Notes under the pieces: generated by a model
Told to the model about the DNA's origin: nothing
Database searches by the model: none
The model's input: only the letters and a program-made list of their open reading frames with translations
Shown: one piece after another, positions 30,392 through 39,083 of the stretch
How the letters are laid out: the number at the start of each line of letters is the position of its first letter
Position numbering within the stretch: position 1 is the stretch's first letter
Source of the DNA: Kitasatospora sp. NBC_00240
Lineage (GTDB): Bacteria > Actinomycetota > Actinomycetes > Streptomycetales > Streptomycetaceae
Direction of reading: 5' to 3'
DNA: 64,000 nucleotides
Assembly: GCF_026342405.1 (NCBI RefSeq)
Contig: NZ_JAPEMU010000001.1
Location: 6,014,001-6,078,000, forward strand
Made by a program: the position numbers and the translations under genes

Positions 30392-30771
30392 GGGGATGAT
30401 CGGTTTCGACAGGGGACGTCGAAACAGGAGAAGCGAGCCGAGGAACGCGGCAATGATCTCGTTAACCATCTGTCGCAAAAAAATAATCGCCAACACTAAG
30501 CGCGATTCCCAGTTCGCTCTCGCTGCCTAATTAAGCAGCGATAGCGCAAGGGTGTCAGCCCGGGGAGTTCCCGACCCGGACCCTGGCATAATCTAGGGAA
30601 CTCAACCGTCCACCCGGGCTACGAGGGTGGATGGGAAATCAAACAGTAGCTGGGCCTGTTGGCGGCTTGTCCGTGTGACTGCCAGGGCCGAGAAAAGCAC
30701 AGCGGACTGCGCTCGGAGAAGTCCTGAATCCACTCCACTGGACCCGGGTTCGATTCCCGGCATCTCCACCA
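30392..30771 (+). ncRNA. ssrA: tmRNA (ssrA)
   Basis: 380 nt. The 5' GGGGATG pairs with 3' CATCTCC to form the acceptor stem; CCA is encoded. The 5' side has the conserved CGGTTTCGAC; the 3' side has a T-arm GGGTTCGATTCCC. The tag frame runs 30489-30530: GCC resume codon, encoding ANTKRDSQFALAA, then TAA with a second in-register TAA-like stop. The terminal ALAA is the usual protease degron. A 6-bp inverted repeat (ATGTTT/AAACAT, 30373-30391) abuts the 5' end and may guide processing. It works with SmpB, encoded immediately upstream. Confidence 0.97.
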
Positions 30772-30966
30772 CCCCATGTTGCAGATCCAGCCCGAAAGCC
30801 GTTCTCCGCCCAGCGGAGGGCGGCTTTCGTGTGTTCCGGATCCCTCACACCTACCCCCCGGAGCGGGTGAGAGGACGGTTCCGTAGCCGTCACAGGAGAC
30901 AACGAGGCGGAAACTCCCGCCTCCTAGCGTCAGTTGGGACAGGAGCCGGCAGGCAAGGGGAGAGCG

Positions 30967-32343
30967 ATGAGCACGAGCACGGCAGGTACGTCGAGAACTG
31001 GCGGCCGCTGGATCCAGCAGTGGGACCCGGAGAACGAGGGCTTCTGGGAGAGCACCGGAAAGCGCACCGCCAACCGCAACCTGATCTTCTCGGTCCTTTC
31101 CGAACACATCGGCTTCTCGATCTGGAGCCTCTGGTCGGTCATGGTCCTCTTCATGGGCCCCAAGTACCACGTGGACCCGGCCGGAAAGTTCTTCCTGGTG
31201 GCGATGCCCACCCTGGTCGGCGCCTTCGTCCGGATCCCGTACACCGTCGCGGTGGCCCGCTTCGGCGGCCGCAACTGGACGGTGGTCTCGGCCCTCCTGC
31301 TGCTGCTGCCGACCCTCGCGGCCGCCTATGTGATGCACCCCGGCACCTCCTACACCACCTTCATGCTGGTGGCGGCGCTCACCGGCCTCGGCGGCGGCAA
31401 CTTCGCCTCCTCGATGACCAACATCAACGCGTTCTTCCCGATGCGCCGCAAGGGCTGGGCGCTGGGCCTCAACGCGGGCGGCGGCAACATCGGCGTCCCG
31501 GTGATCCAGCTGATCGCGCTCGCCGTGATCACCTGGGCCGGCGCCACCCACCCCCGGATCGTGCTCGGCATCTACCTGCCGCTGATCATCGTCGCCGCGG
31601 TCTGCGCCGCCCTCTTCATGGACAACCTGGCGCCGATGAAGTCCGACACCGGGGCGCTCGCCGCGGTGATCAAGGAGAAGCACACCTGGCTGATGTCCGT
31701 CCTGTACATCGGCAGCTTCGGTTCCTTCATCGGCTTCAGCTTCGCCTTCGGCCTGGTCCTGCAGAACCAGTTCGGCCGCACCCCGCTGCAGGCGGCCCAG
31801 CTGACCTTCATCGGCCCGCTGCTCGGCTCGCTGATCCGGCCGATCGGCGGAAAGCTGGCCGACCGCTTCGGCGGCTCCCGGATCACCTTCTGGAACTTCG
31901 TCGCGATGGCCGCCGCCACCACCGTGGTCGTCTACGCCTCGTCCGTGAAGTCGCTGCCGGTCTTCCTGGTCGGCTTCATCGCCCTGTTCGTCTTCGCCGG
32001 GCTCGGCAACGGCTCCACCTACAAGATGATCCCCGGCATCTTCGACGCCAAGGCCCAGGACCGGATCGCCGTCCACGGCGACACCCCGGAGCAGGCCGCC
32101 GCGTGGTCCCGCCGGATGTCCGGTGCCGCGATCGGCGTCATCGGGGCGGTCGGCGCCCTCGGCGGCCTCCTGATCAACCTGGCCTTCCGCCAGTCCTTCC
32201 TGACCGCCAAGAGCGGAACGCCCGCCTTCGTCTCCTTCCTGGCGGCGTACGGGATCTGCTTCGTCCTCACCTGGGCGGTGTACCTGCGCCGCCCCTCGGC
32301 CGCCCCCGCCGAGGCCCAGCGCCCCGCACTCGCCGAAGTCTGA
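30967..32343 (+). CDS. narK: NarK-type nitrate/nitrite transporter (MFS)
   Basis: 458 aa. A major facilitator with about 12 helices. It shows both nitrate-signature glycine-rich segments, GLGGGNFASSMTNIN and GLNAGGGNIGVPV, and the conserved MFS loop GKLADRFGG. It carries nitrate in or nitrite out across the cytoplasmic membrane. The N-terminus has WIQQWDPENEGFWESTGKRT, typical of actinobacterial NarK. ATG at 30967 has an AAGGGGAGAG Shine-Dalgarno. The following gene encodes the nitrate/nitrite regulator NnaR-like protein, 135 bp downstream. Confidence 0.94.
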   Translation: MSTSTAGTSRTGGRWIQQWDPENEGFWESTGKRTANRNLIFSVLSEHIGFSIWSLWSVMVLFMGPKYHVDPAGKFFLVAMPTLVGAFVRIPYTVAVARFGGRNWTVVSALLLLLPTLAAAYVMHPGTSYTTFMLVAALTGLGGGNFASSMTNINAFFPMRRKGWALGLNAGGGNIGVPVIQLIALAVITWAGATHPRIVLGIYLPLIIVAAVCAALFMDNLAPMKSDTGALAAVIKEKHTWLMSVLYIGSFGSFIGFSFAFGLVLQNQFGRTPLQAAQLTFIGPLLGSLIRPIGGKLADRFGGSRITFWNFVAMAAATTVVVYASSVKSLPVFLVGFIALFVFAGLGNGSTYKMIPGIFDAKAQDRIAVHGDTPEQAAAWSRRMSGAAIGVIGAVGALGGLLINLAFRQSFLTAKSGTPAFVSFLAAYGICFVLTWAVYLRRPSAAPAEAQRPALAEV

Positions 32344-32478
32344 CCAGGTCAGGACCGACGCGAACCCGACAACCCGCCAGTAGCCCGCGGACAAGGAAAC
32401 GCTGCGGAAACCATCCGGACCCCGGGGCGACACCGCCCCGGGGGACGATTTTGGTCCACCCGACGAAGGACCTGCACC

Positions 32479-33693
32479 ATGGACGACCAGACGACCGGCC
32501 GCGCGCCGGACGCCGAGACCGTGTCGCCGCCGGCAGCCGTACCGCCCCTGGCAGGCTTCACCATCGGCATCACCGCGGCCCGCCGCGCCGACGAACTCGC
32601 CGCCCTGCTCCAGCGCAGGGGGGCCGCCGTCGTGCGGGCCCCCGCCCTGCGGATCGTGCCGCTGCCCGACGACGCGGACCTGCTCGCCGCGACCCACACC
32701 CTGATCAACGAGCCGCCCGACATCGCGGTCGCCACCACCGGCATCGGCTTCCGCGGCTGGATCGAGGCCGCCGAGGGCTGGGGCCTGTTCGACGAACTCA
32801 CCGAGTGCCTCGCCAAGGCCTCCCTGCTGGCTCGCGGGCCCAAGGCGAAGGGCGCGATCCGGGCGGCCGGCCTGCGCGAGGAGTGGTCGGCCCGCTCCGA
32901 GTCCTCGGTGGAGGTGCTGGAGCGCCTGCTGGACCAGGGCGTGGAGGGCCGCCGGATCGCCGTGCAGCTGCACGGCGCCCCGCTGCGGGACTTCGTGGAC
33001 TCGCTGCGGGCCGCCGGCGCCGAGGTGGTCGAGGTGCCCGTCTACCGCTGGCTGCCGCCCGCCGACCTGGCCCCGCTGGACCGGCTGCTGGACGCCTGCT
33101 GCGGCGGCGCCCTGGACGCCGTCACCTTCACCAGCGCCCCCGCCGTGCTCGGACTGCTGGACCGCGCCGAGCAGCGCGGCCTGACCGCCGACCTGCTGCA
33201 CGCCCTGCGCCGGGACGTCCTGCCGGTCTGCGTGGGCCCGATCACCGCCGTCCCGCTGGAGGAGCTGGACGTCCCCACCGTGTGGCCCGAGCGGATGCGG
33301 CTCGGCGCCATGGTGCAGACCCTCACCGCCGAGCTGCCCGAACGCTCCCGGCAGCTGTCCGTGGCCGGGCACCGGCTGGAGCTGCGCGGACAGGCCGCGC
33401 TGGTCGACGGCGGCCTGCGGCCCGTCTCGCCGGCCGGGATGGCCCTGCTGCGGGCGCTGGCCCGCCGCCCCGGCTGGGTGGTCCCGCGCGCCGAGCTGCT
33501 GCGCGCGCTGCCCGGCAGTGGTGACGACGAGCACGCGGTGGAGACCGCGATGGCCCGGCTGCGGGCCGCGCTGGGGGTGCCCAGACTGGTCGCGACCGTG
33601 GTCAAACGCGGTTACCGGCTGGCGGTCGACCCCGCCCCGGGCCCGGCGCCCGACCCGGACGGCAAGTACGGGGTGGCCGCCGTACGGGTCTGA
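32479..33693 (+). CDS. nnaR: HemD-like domain / winged-helix regulator (NnaR-like)
   Basis: 404 aa. Residues ~25-285 resemble uroporphyrinogen-III synthase (FTIGITAARRADELAALLQR, VATTGIGFRGW, VTFTSAPAVLGLLD). Residues ~310-390 are an OmpR-type winged helix (ALLRALARRPGWVVPRAELL, HAVETAMARLRAAL, LVATVVKRGYRL). This fusion is the architecture of NnaR, the Streptomyces coelicolor co-regulator of nitrate/nitrite assimilation genes, which also sits beside narK. Whether the HemD domain still makes uroporphyrinogen III cannot be told; a sensor role is possible. ATG at 32479 has GAAGGA upstream. Confidence 0.88.
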   Translation: MDDQTTGRAPDAETVSPPAAVPPLAGFTIGITAARRADELAALLQRRGAAVVRAPALRIVPLPDDADLLAATHTLINEPPDIAVATTGIGFRGWIEAAEGWGLFDELTECLAKASLLARGPKAKGAIRAAGLREEWSARSESSVEVLERLLDQGVEGRRIAVQLHGAPLRDFVDSLRAAGAEVVEVPVYRWLPPADLAPLDRLLDACCGGALDAVTFTSAPAVLGLLDRAEQRGLTADLLHALRRDVLPVCVGPITAVPLEELDVPTVWPERMRLGAMVQTLTAELPERSRQLSVAGHRLELRGQAALVDGGLRPVSPAGMALLRALARRPGWVVPRAELLRALPGSGDDEHAVETAMARLRAALGVPRLVATVVKRGYRLAVDPAPGPAPDPDGKYGVAAVRV

Positions 33694-33795
33694 ACGGCAG
33701 GTGGTGCGGCGGCGGTGGGCGCCTCGGGCGTAGGATCTTCTGTCCGCTCATTCCCGAGGCGGACGACCACCGCAGGATGTACGTCAGGGGGCTCC

Positions 33796-36129
33796 TTGGG
33801 CGCGCACGGCTCAACCCAGTACACCGCCGCAACCACCGAGGCCATGCAGAGCAACACTGAGATCGACACCGTCCGCGACCGCGAGATCGCCGGGGAACAG
33901 CGCCACCTGGACAACGTCTACCACCGGTTGGAGGAGAAGCTCGCCGAGGCCGAGTACATCCTCGAGGACGCCGCCAAGCGGGTCCAGGTCGGTACGCCCG
34001 GCGCGCTCGCCGAGCGCGACGCCCAGGTCTACCGGGCCGGGGCGCACCTCCAGCGGCTCAACAACGAGTTCGAGGACTTCCTCTTCGGGCGCATCGACCT
34101 CCAGCAGCCGGACGCCCCGGAGGAACACGGCATTCCCTCCAACACCCCGCTCGACCCGGCCGACCCGGCCGTCGCCGAGACCCTGCACATCGGGCGGCTC
34201 GGGGTGCTGGACGCCGAGTACGGCCCGCTGGTCATCGACTGGCGGGCCCCGGCCGCCGCGCCGTTCTACCGCTCCACCCCGCTGGAGCCGGGCCGGGTGA
34301 TCCGCCGCCGGGTGATCCGCTCCAAGGGCCGCAAGGTGATCGGCGTCGAGGACGACCTGCTGCGTCCCGATCTCACCCCGACCCTGGCCGGCGAGGAGCT
34401 CGCGGTGGTCGGCGACGGCGCCCTGATGGCCTCGCTGGGCCGGGCCCGCAGCCACTCGATGCGGGACATCGTCTCCTCCATCCAGAAGGAGCAGGACGAG
34501 GTGATCAGGGCGCCCGCCGCCGGCGCCACCCTGGTCACCGGCGGTCCGGGCACCGGCAAGACGGCGGTCGCCCTGCACCGGGCGGCCTTCCTGCTCTACC
34601 AGGACCGCCGCCGGTACGCCGGGGGCATCCTGGTGGTCAGCCCGACCGCCCTGCTGGTCTCGTACACCGAGGGCGTGCTGCCCTCGCTGGGCGAGGAGGG
34701 GCAGGTCGCGATCCGCGCGGTCGGTTCGCTGGTCGACGGCATCGAGGCGGCCACCTACGACACGCCCGAGGCGGCCCGGATCAAGGGGTCGGCCAGGATG
34801 GTCCAGCTGCTGCGCAGGGCCGCCAGGGCGGCCCTGGAGCTGGGCGCGCCGACCGAGCTGAAGGTGGTCGCGCGCGGCGAGGTGCTGCGGCTGGACGCGG
34901 GCCGTCTGAAGGCCGTCCGGGGCAACATCGTCGGCGCCGGCGGGACCCCGCTCAACCTGCTGCGCCCGCGGGCCCGCAGGCTGCTGCTGGACGCGCTCTG
35001 GTCGGAGCTGACCCGGCACCTGCCGAGGCCGTCCGACCACTACGCGCGCGAGCAGCGCCAGGAGGAGAAGGAGTCCTTCGACGAGTACGTCTCGGACGAG
35101 GCGTCCTTCCTGGACTTCCTGGACGCCTGGTGGCCCCCGCTGACCCCGCGTCGGGTGCTGGCCACGCTCAAGCAGTCCCGGCACACCAACCGGATCGCCC
35201 GCCGGGCCGTCACCCCGGAGGAGGCCCGGGTGCTGGGCACCTCCTGGCGCGGGCTGACCGACCGCGGCGAGGGGCCGCTCTCGCCGCACGACGTGGCGCT
35301 GGTCGACGAGCTCCAGCTGCTGCTGGGCGAGGCGGCCCGGCCGAAGGTGCGCGAGGTGGACGCGGTGGACCTGCTGTCCGGCCTGGACGAGGTGACCACC
35401 TACGCCGACCGCAACTCGCGTCAGCGCGAGCGGGTGCCGGTGGAGCGCACCGAGTACGCGCACATCATCGTGGACGAGGCCCAGGACCTCACCCCGATGC
35501 AGTGGCGCATGATCGGCCGCCGGGCCCGGACGGCCACCTGGACGATCGTCGGCGACCCTGCCCAGAGCTCCTGGCCGCACCCGAAGGAGGCGCAGGAGGC
35601 GCTGGACGAGGTGCTCTCCGGCAAGCCGCGCCGCCGGCACACGCTGACGGTCAACTACCGCAACCCGGCGGAGATCGCCGAGGTGGCGGCCAAGGTGCTG
35701 GAGCTGGCCGCGCCGGGCACCCCCTCGCCGAGCGCGGTGCGCTCGACCGGGGTGGAGCCGCGCTTCGCGGCCGTCACCGACCCGGCGCCGGAGGTCTTCG
35801 CCGACGCGGCGCGGGCCGAGCTGGTCCGGCTGCTCGGCGAGGTGGACGGCACGGTGGCGGTGGTGGTGCCGATGGACCGCCGGGCGGAGGCCGCCGGCTG
35901 GATCGCCGGTCTCGGCGAGCGGGCGGTGGCCCTGGGCAGCCTGGAGGCGAAGGGCCTGGAGTACGACGCCACGGTGGTCGCCGACCCGACGGGCATCGCC
36001 GGCGAGTCGGAGGCGGGCCTGCGGGTGCTGTACGTGGCGCTGACCCGGGCCACCCAGCGGCTGACCGTGCTCTCCGGGCCGGACGACCTGCCGGACGCGG
36101 ACGGCGTGCCCGCGATGCTGCTCGGCTGA
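33796..36129 (+). CDS. HelD-like RNA polymerase-recycling ATPase (UvrD/Rep-type helicase fold)
   Basis: 777 aa from TTG 33796; ATG 33844 (761 aa) is nearly as likely. Neither has an ideal Shine-Dalgarno (AGGGGG and CCGAGG respectively). The N-terminal coiled-coil-like arm (EQRHLDNVYHRLEEKLAEAEYI) would reach into the RNA polymerase secondary channel. The SF1 core has Walker A VTGGPGTGKTAVALHRAAFL, HIIVDEAQDLTPMQWRM and YVALTRATQRLTVL. HelD releases stalled RNA polymerase; some actinobacterial members (HelR) protect against rifamycins. A TAGGAT at 33731-33736 is a possible -10 box. No rifamycin-associated element was recognised upstream. Confidence 0.9.
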   Translation: MGAHGSTQYTAATTEAMQSNTEIDTVRDREIAGEQRHLDNVYHRLEEKLAEAEYILEDAAKRVQVGTPGALAERDAQVYRAGAHLQRLNNEFEDFLFGRIDLQQPDAPEEHGIPSNTPLDPADPAVAETLHIGRLGVLDAEYGPLVIDWRAPAAAPFYRSTPLEPGRVIRRRVIRSKGRKVIGVEDDLLRPDLTPTLAGEELAVVGDGALMASLGRARSHSMRDIVSSIQKEQDEVIRAPAAGATLVTGGPGTGKTAVALHRAAFLLYQDRRRYAGGILVVSPTALLVSYTEGVLPSLGEEGQVAIRAVGSLVDGIEAATYDTPEAARIKGSARMVQLLRRAARAALELGAPTELKVVARGEVLRLDAGRLKAVRGNIVGAGGTPLNLLRPRARRLLLDALWSELTRHLPRPSDHYAREQRQEEKESFDEYVSDEASFLDFLDAWWPPLTPRRVLATLKQSRHTNRIARRAVTPEEARVLGTSWRGLTDRGEGPLSPHDVALVDELQLLLGEAARPKVREVDAVDLLSGLDEVTTYADRNSRQRERVPVERTEYAHIIVDEAQDLTPMQWRMIGRRARTATWTIVGDPAQSSWPHPKEAQEALDEVLSGKPRRRHTLTVNYRNPAEIAEVAAKVLELAAPGTPSPSAVRSTGVEPRFAAVTDPAPEVFADAARAELVRLLGEVDGTVAVVVPMDRRAEAAGWIAGLGERAVALGSLEAKGLEYDATVVADPTGIAGESEAGLRVLYVALTRATQRLTVLSGPDDLPDADGVPAMLLG

Positions 36130-36263
36130 CCGCGCCGGACCGCCGCCACCGGCCTTCACGGCCGGGTCGGCGGCGGTCCGGCGGCCGGTGCCGGCGGTCC
36201 GGCGACAGCGCCGCCGACGGGTCGGCCGACCGCCGTCGCCCGGCCGGTGACGCTCCGTCAACG

Positions 36264-36296
36264 GCGAAGGCCCCCACCGGTGGTGGGGGCCTTCGC
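36264..36296. terminator. terminator after helD-like gene
   Basis: A perfect 15-bp stem (GCGAAGGCCCCCACC with its complement) and a GGT loop. Confidence 0.88.
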
Positions 36297-36545
36297 ACGA
36301 CGTTGGTGACACCGACCCGCCATGCTCGCCTCGCGGCAAGTGGTCGCTCGAAGCGACTAAGGTTGGGCCCGGGGGCTTGGATCGAGCCGGTGTCCCGTCC
36401 AATGTAACGCATCCGCCCCGGACGCCAAGGGCACGCGGCGGATTTCCGGTGCGAGGTTCCGCCGGCCGGAGACTCTTTTGTGGAGTCCGGACACTCAATG
36501 AACTTTATTTCTGCGTACCCCCTGGTAGGTGCGACGATCGAGGTC

Positions 36546-36584
36546 TAGCATGCGCTGGGCGCGATCTTCAACATTTTGTTGAAG
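36546..36584 (+). promoter_or_regulatory. malic enzyme promoter -10 and operator-like palindrome
   Basis: TAGCAT (36546-36551) is a good -10 box. About 15 bp downstream is a perfect palindrome with 8-bp arms, CTTCAACA and TGTTGAAG, separated by TTT (36566-36584). Such an AT-rich dyad is conspicuous in this genome and lies where a repressor would block transcription start. Confidence 0.55.
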
Positions 36585-36642
36585 GAGCCCCGCTGTGCAG
36601 ACCCTCAGAGTCATACCCTCAGTGGACGGAAGAAGGACGTCG

Positions 36643-38118
36643 ATGGCGACCGTGCCCAGTGTCTCCAACTCGATCACGGTGCGGATGGAGGTCCCGGCCT
36701 CGGGCAGTGCCGTCAGCTCCATCACCACCGCGGTGGAGTCCTCCGGCGGCTCGGTCACCGGCCTCGACGTCACCGCCTCCGGCCTGGAGGCGCTGCGGAT
36801 CGACGTCACCGTGGCCGCCTCCTCGGTCGCGCACGGCGAGGAGATCGTCGAGAAGCTCCGCGCGATCGACGGCGTCACCATCGGCAAGGTCTCCGACCGT
36901 ACGTTCCTGATGCACCTCGGCGGCAAGATCGAGATGTCGTCCAAGCTGCCGATCCGCAACCGCGACGACCTTTCGATGATCTACACCCCGGGTGTCGCCC
37001 GGGTCTGCATGGCGATCGCCGAGAACCCCGAGGACGCCCGCCGGCTCACCATCAAGCGCAACAGCGTCGCCGTGGTCACCGACGGCTCCGCGGTGCTGGG
37101 CCTCGGCAACATCGGCCCGGCCGCCGCGCTGCCGGTGATGGAGGGCAAGGCCGCCCTGTTCAAGCGCTTCGCGGGCATCGACGCCTGGCCGCTCTGCCTG
37201 GACACCCAGGACACCGACGAGATCGTGGCGATCGTCAAGGCCATCGCCCCGGGCTTCGCCGGCATCAACCTGGAGGACATCTCCGCGCCGCGCTGCTTCG
37301 AGATCGAGGCCCGGCTGCGCGAGGCCCTGGACATCCCGGTCTTCCACGACGACCAGCACGGCACCGCGATCGTGGTGCTCGCCGCGCTCACCAACGCGCT
37401 GAAGGTGGTCCGCAAGGACATCTCCGAGATCCGGGTGGTGATGTCGGGCGCCGGCGCGGCCGGCACCGCGATCCTCAAGCTGCTGCTGGCGGCCGGCGTC
37501 GAGCACGCCACCGTGGCGGACGTGCGCGGCGTGGTCCACGGCGGCCGCGACGACCTCAACGACAGCCTGCGCTGGATCGCCGAGCACACCAACCGCTCCG
37601 GCCGCACCGGCAGCCTCAAGGAGGCCGTGGCGGGCGCCGACGTCTTCATCGGCGTGTCGGCCCCCAACCTGCTGGACGGCGACGACCTCGCCACCATGGC
37701 GAAGGACGCGGTCGTCTTCGCGCTCGCCAACCCCGACCCCGAGGTCGACCCGGCCGTCGCCCGGCAGAGCGCCGCCGTGGTCGCCACCGGCCGCAGCGAC
37801 TTCCCGAACCAGATCAACAACGTGCTGGTCTTCCCGGGCGTCTTCCGCGGCCTGCTGGACGCCCAGAGCCGCCACGTGACCACCGAGATGATGCTCGCCG
37901 CCGCCCGCGCCCTGGCCACCACGGTCGCGGACGAGGAGCTGAACGCGAACTACATCATCCCCAGCGTCTTCCACCCGGACGTGGCCAAGACCGTCGCCGC
38001 GGCCGTGCGCGAGGCCGCGCTGGCCAACGCCGGCCCGCGCGAGCCCGCCCGCGACCGGCCCACCCCGGGCTTCGTCGGGACGCTCGACACCTCGTCCTTC
38101 CCGGCCGTCGAGCTCTGA
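36643..38118 (+). CDS. NAD(P)-dependent malic enzyme with N-terminal ACT domain
   Basis: 491 aa. Decarboxylates malate to pyruvate. Residues ~8-85 form an ACT-like regulatory domain (ITVRMEVPASGSAVSSITTA, LRIDVTVAASS). The malic enzyme core follows: SMIYTPGVARVCMAIAENPE, GSAVLGLGNIGPAAALPVME with catalytic Lys in GKAALFKRFAGID, metal ligands in NLEDISAPRCFEIE and VFHDDQHGTAIV, and a Rossmann VMSGAGAAGTAI. ATG at 36643 has AAGGA 5 nt upstream. Probable regulation by the palindrome around the promoter and by amino acids through the ACT domain (inference). Confidence 0.94.
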   Translation: MATVPSVSNSITVRMEVPASGSAVSSITTAVESSGGSVTGLDVTASGLEALRIDVTVAASSVAHGEEIVEKLRAIDGVTIGKVSDRTFLMHLGGKIEMSSKLPIRNRDDLSMIYTPGVARVCMAIAENPEDARRLTIKRNSVAVVTDGSAVLGLGNIGPAAALPVMEGKAALFKRFAGIDAWPLCLDTQDTDEIVAIVKAIAPGFAGINLEDISAPRCFEIEARLREALDIPVFHDDQHGTAIVVLAALTNALKVVRKDISEIRVVMSGAGAAGTAILKLLLAAGVEHATVADVRGVVHGGRDDLNDSLRWIAEHTNRSGRTGSLKEAVAGADVFIGVSAPNLLDGDDLATMAKDAVVFALANPDPEVDPAVARQSAAVVATGRSDFPNQINNVLVFPGVFRGLLDAQSRHVTTEMMLAAARALATTVADEELNANYIIPSVFHPDVAKTVAAAVREAALANAGPREPARDRPTPGFVGTLDTSSFPAVEL

Positions 38119-38638
38119 GCCGGCCGGTCCGGAGCGGGCCGTCAGGGGTGTCACGCCGCCGGGCAAATGACCGACTCGCGACCCTACCCGTCCGAGTCGG
38201 GCCCGAACCCTTGCGACACAAGGGCGAGGGGCGTGTTTGGGCTTGTCCGCGCCAGGGCGTACGGTAGCCCTGAACGGGGCAGGCGTGTCCGACAAGTACG
38301 GAACGTCCCCCCGGCCTACCGGCGTGTCGTCCCGACCGCCGCCCGCTCCGGTGCACCGGAGCCGACGGAGCGTCACCGCTTCGACGGGCGGGCGCTGTTC
38401 GGGTCAACAGCGCCGGGGCCCGATTGGCTTTCTCGGGCCCGGTCGGGGCAGGATTCGTACCCAGGCAGGCACGCGGGCAGAAAATGCACGGCGCGCGGCT
38501 CGGGGTACGAGCCGACCCCTGACCGACCCCATGCCTGAATGAGCACAGTGTGCGGACCAGCGGCCACCCGGGTGCCCCCGGAGGGACGACCGCTGGGTCC
38601 CCTGCACACCGCAACGCGAACAGACCACAGGAGTACAC
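38119..38638 (+). other. long intergenic region upstream of HU gene
   Basis: 520 bp without a supported gene. TTGTCC (38243-38248) and TAGCCC (38265-38270) with 16-nt spacing form a possible promoter. Several GC-rich dyads occur (for example GCCCGA-N9-TCGGGC near 38419-38439 and CGGCTCGGGGTACGAGCCG near 38497-38515), so a long structured 5' leader for the abundant HU protein is plausible. None matches a riboswitch I know. Confidence 0.4.
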
Positions 38639-38920
38639 ATGAACCGCAGTGAGCTGGTGGCCGCGCTGTCCGAGCGCGCCGAGGTGACCCGCAAGGACGC
38701 CGACGCCGTTCTGGCCGCTTTCGCCGAGATCGTCGGCGAGGTCGTCGCCAAGGGCGACGAGAAGGTCACCATCCCCGGTTTCCTGACCTTCGAGCGCACC
38801 CACCGCGCGGCCCGTACCGCCCGCAACCCGCAGACCGGTGAGCCGATCCAGATCGCGGCCGGCTACAGCGCCAAGGTCAGCGCCGGCTCCAAGCTGAAGG
38901 AAGCCGCCAAGGGCGCCTGA
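38639..38920 (+). CDS. hupA: HU family DNA-binding protein
   Basis: 93 aa. A nucleoid protein of the short HU class without a Lys/Ala-rich tail: MNRSELVAALSERAEVTRKD, VTIPGFLTFERTHRAARTAR and NPQTGEPIQIAAGYSAKVSA. The usual beta-arm RxxRxxRNPQTG region is intact. It bends and packages DNA as a dimer. AGGAG lies at 38629-38633, 5 nt before the ATG. Two very strong hairpins follow, consistent with a highly expressed gene facing convergent murA. Confidence 0.96.
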   Translation: MNRSELVAALSERAEVTRKDADAVLAAFAEIVGEVVAKGDEKVTIPGFLTFERTHRAARTARNPQTGEPIQIAAGYSAKVSAGSKLKEAAKGA

Positions 38921-38957
38921 CGCCGCAGGCTCCCAGGAGCCCCGCAGCAGCTGTGAA

Positions 38958-38999
38958 CCGCCGGGGGCGGACCGATGCGAGTCGGTCCGCCCCCGGCGG
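38958..38999. terminator. first terminator between hupA and murA
   Basis: A perfect 18-bp stem, CCGCCGGGGGCGGACCGA with its complement, and a 6-nt loop. Confidence 0.88.
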
Positions 39000-39030
39000 C
39001 GTCGTACGGCCCGGTGAACGGGCGTGGAAC

Positions 39031-39070
39031 GGCCGGTGGCCGGCTCCCCGAGGGGAGCCGGCCACCGGCC
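39031..39070. terminator. second terminator between hupA and murA
   Basis: A perfect 19-bp inverted repeat (GGCCGGTGGCCGGCTCCCC with its complement) separated by GA only, 14 bp before the murA stop codon; most useful for murA transcripts. Confidence 0.85.
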
Positions 39071-39083
39071 TTCGTACGGGCGG

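Larger units (their letters stand above)
36130..36642 (+). other. intergenic region upstream of malic enzyme
   Basis: It holds the HelD terminator (36264-36296), a GGCGGTCCGGCGG-rich repeat tract before it, and then an unusually AT-rich 100 bp (CAATGAACTTTATTTCTGCG near 36495) with a promoter and operator-like palindrome for the malic enzyme gene. No ORF is supported, although a GTG at 36595 is in frame with the enzyme. Confidence 0.5.

Noticed and set aside
30305-30499. A 64-aa ORF overlapping the 5' part of ssrA
   Set aside because: It lies in the tmRNA gene and its leader, has no Shine-Dalgarno, and its residues reflect tmRNA sequence.
30889-30914. GlnR operator upstream of narK (GTCAC ... 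GAAAC)
   Set aside because: One GTNAC and one GAAAC half-site exist, but the spacing is 16 nt with no correctly placed middle half-sites, so the match is too weak.
33694-33795. Rifamycin-associated element upstream of the helD-like gene
   Set aside because: I could find no paired GGGGCTT/AAGCCCC-type inverted repeat in the short upstream region.
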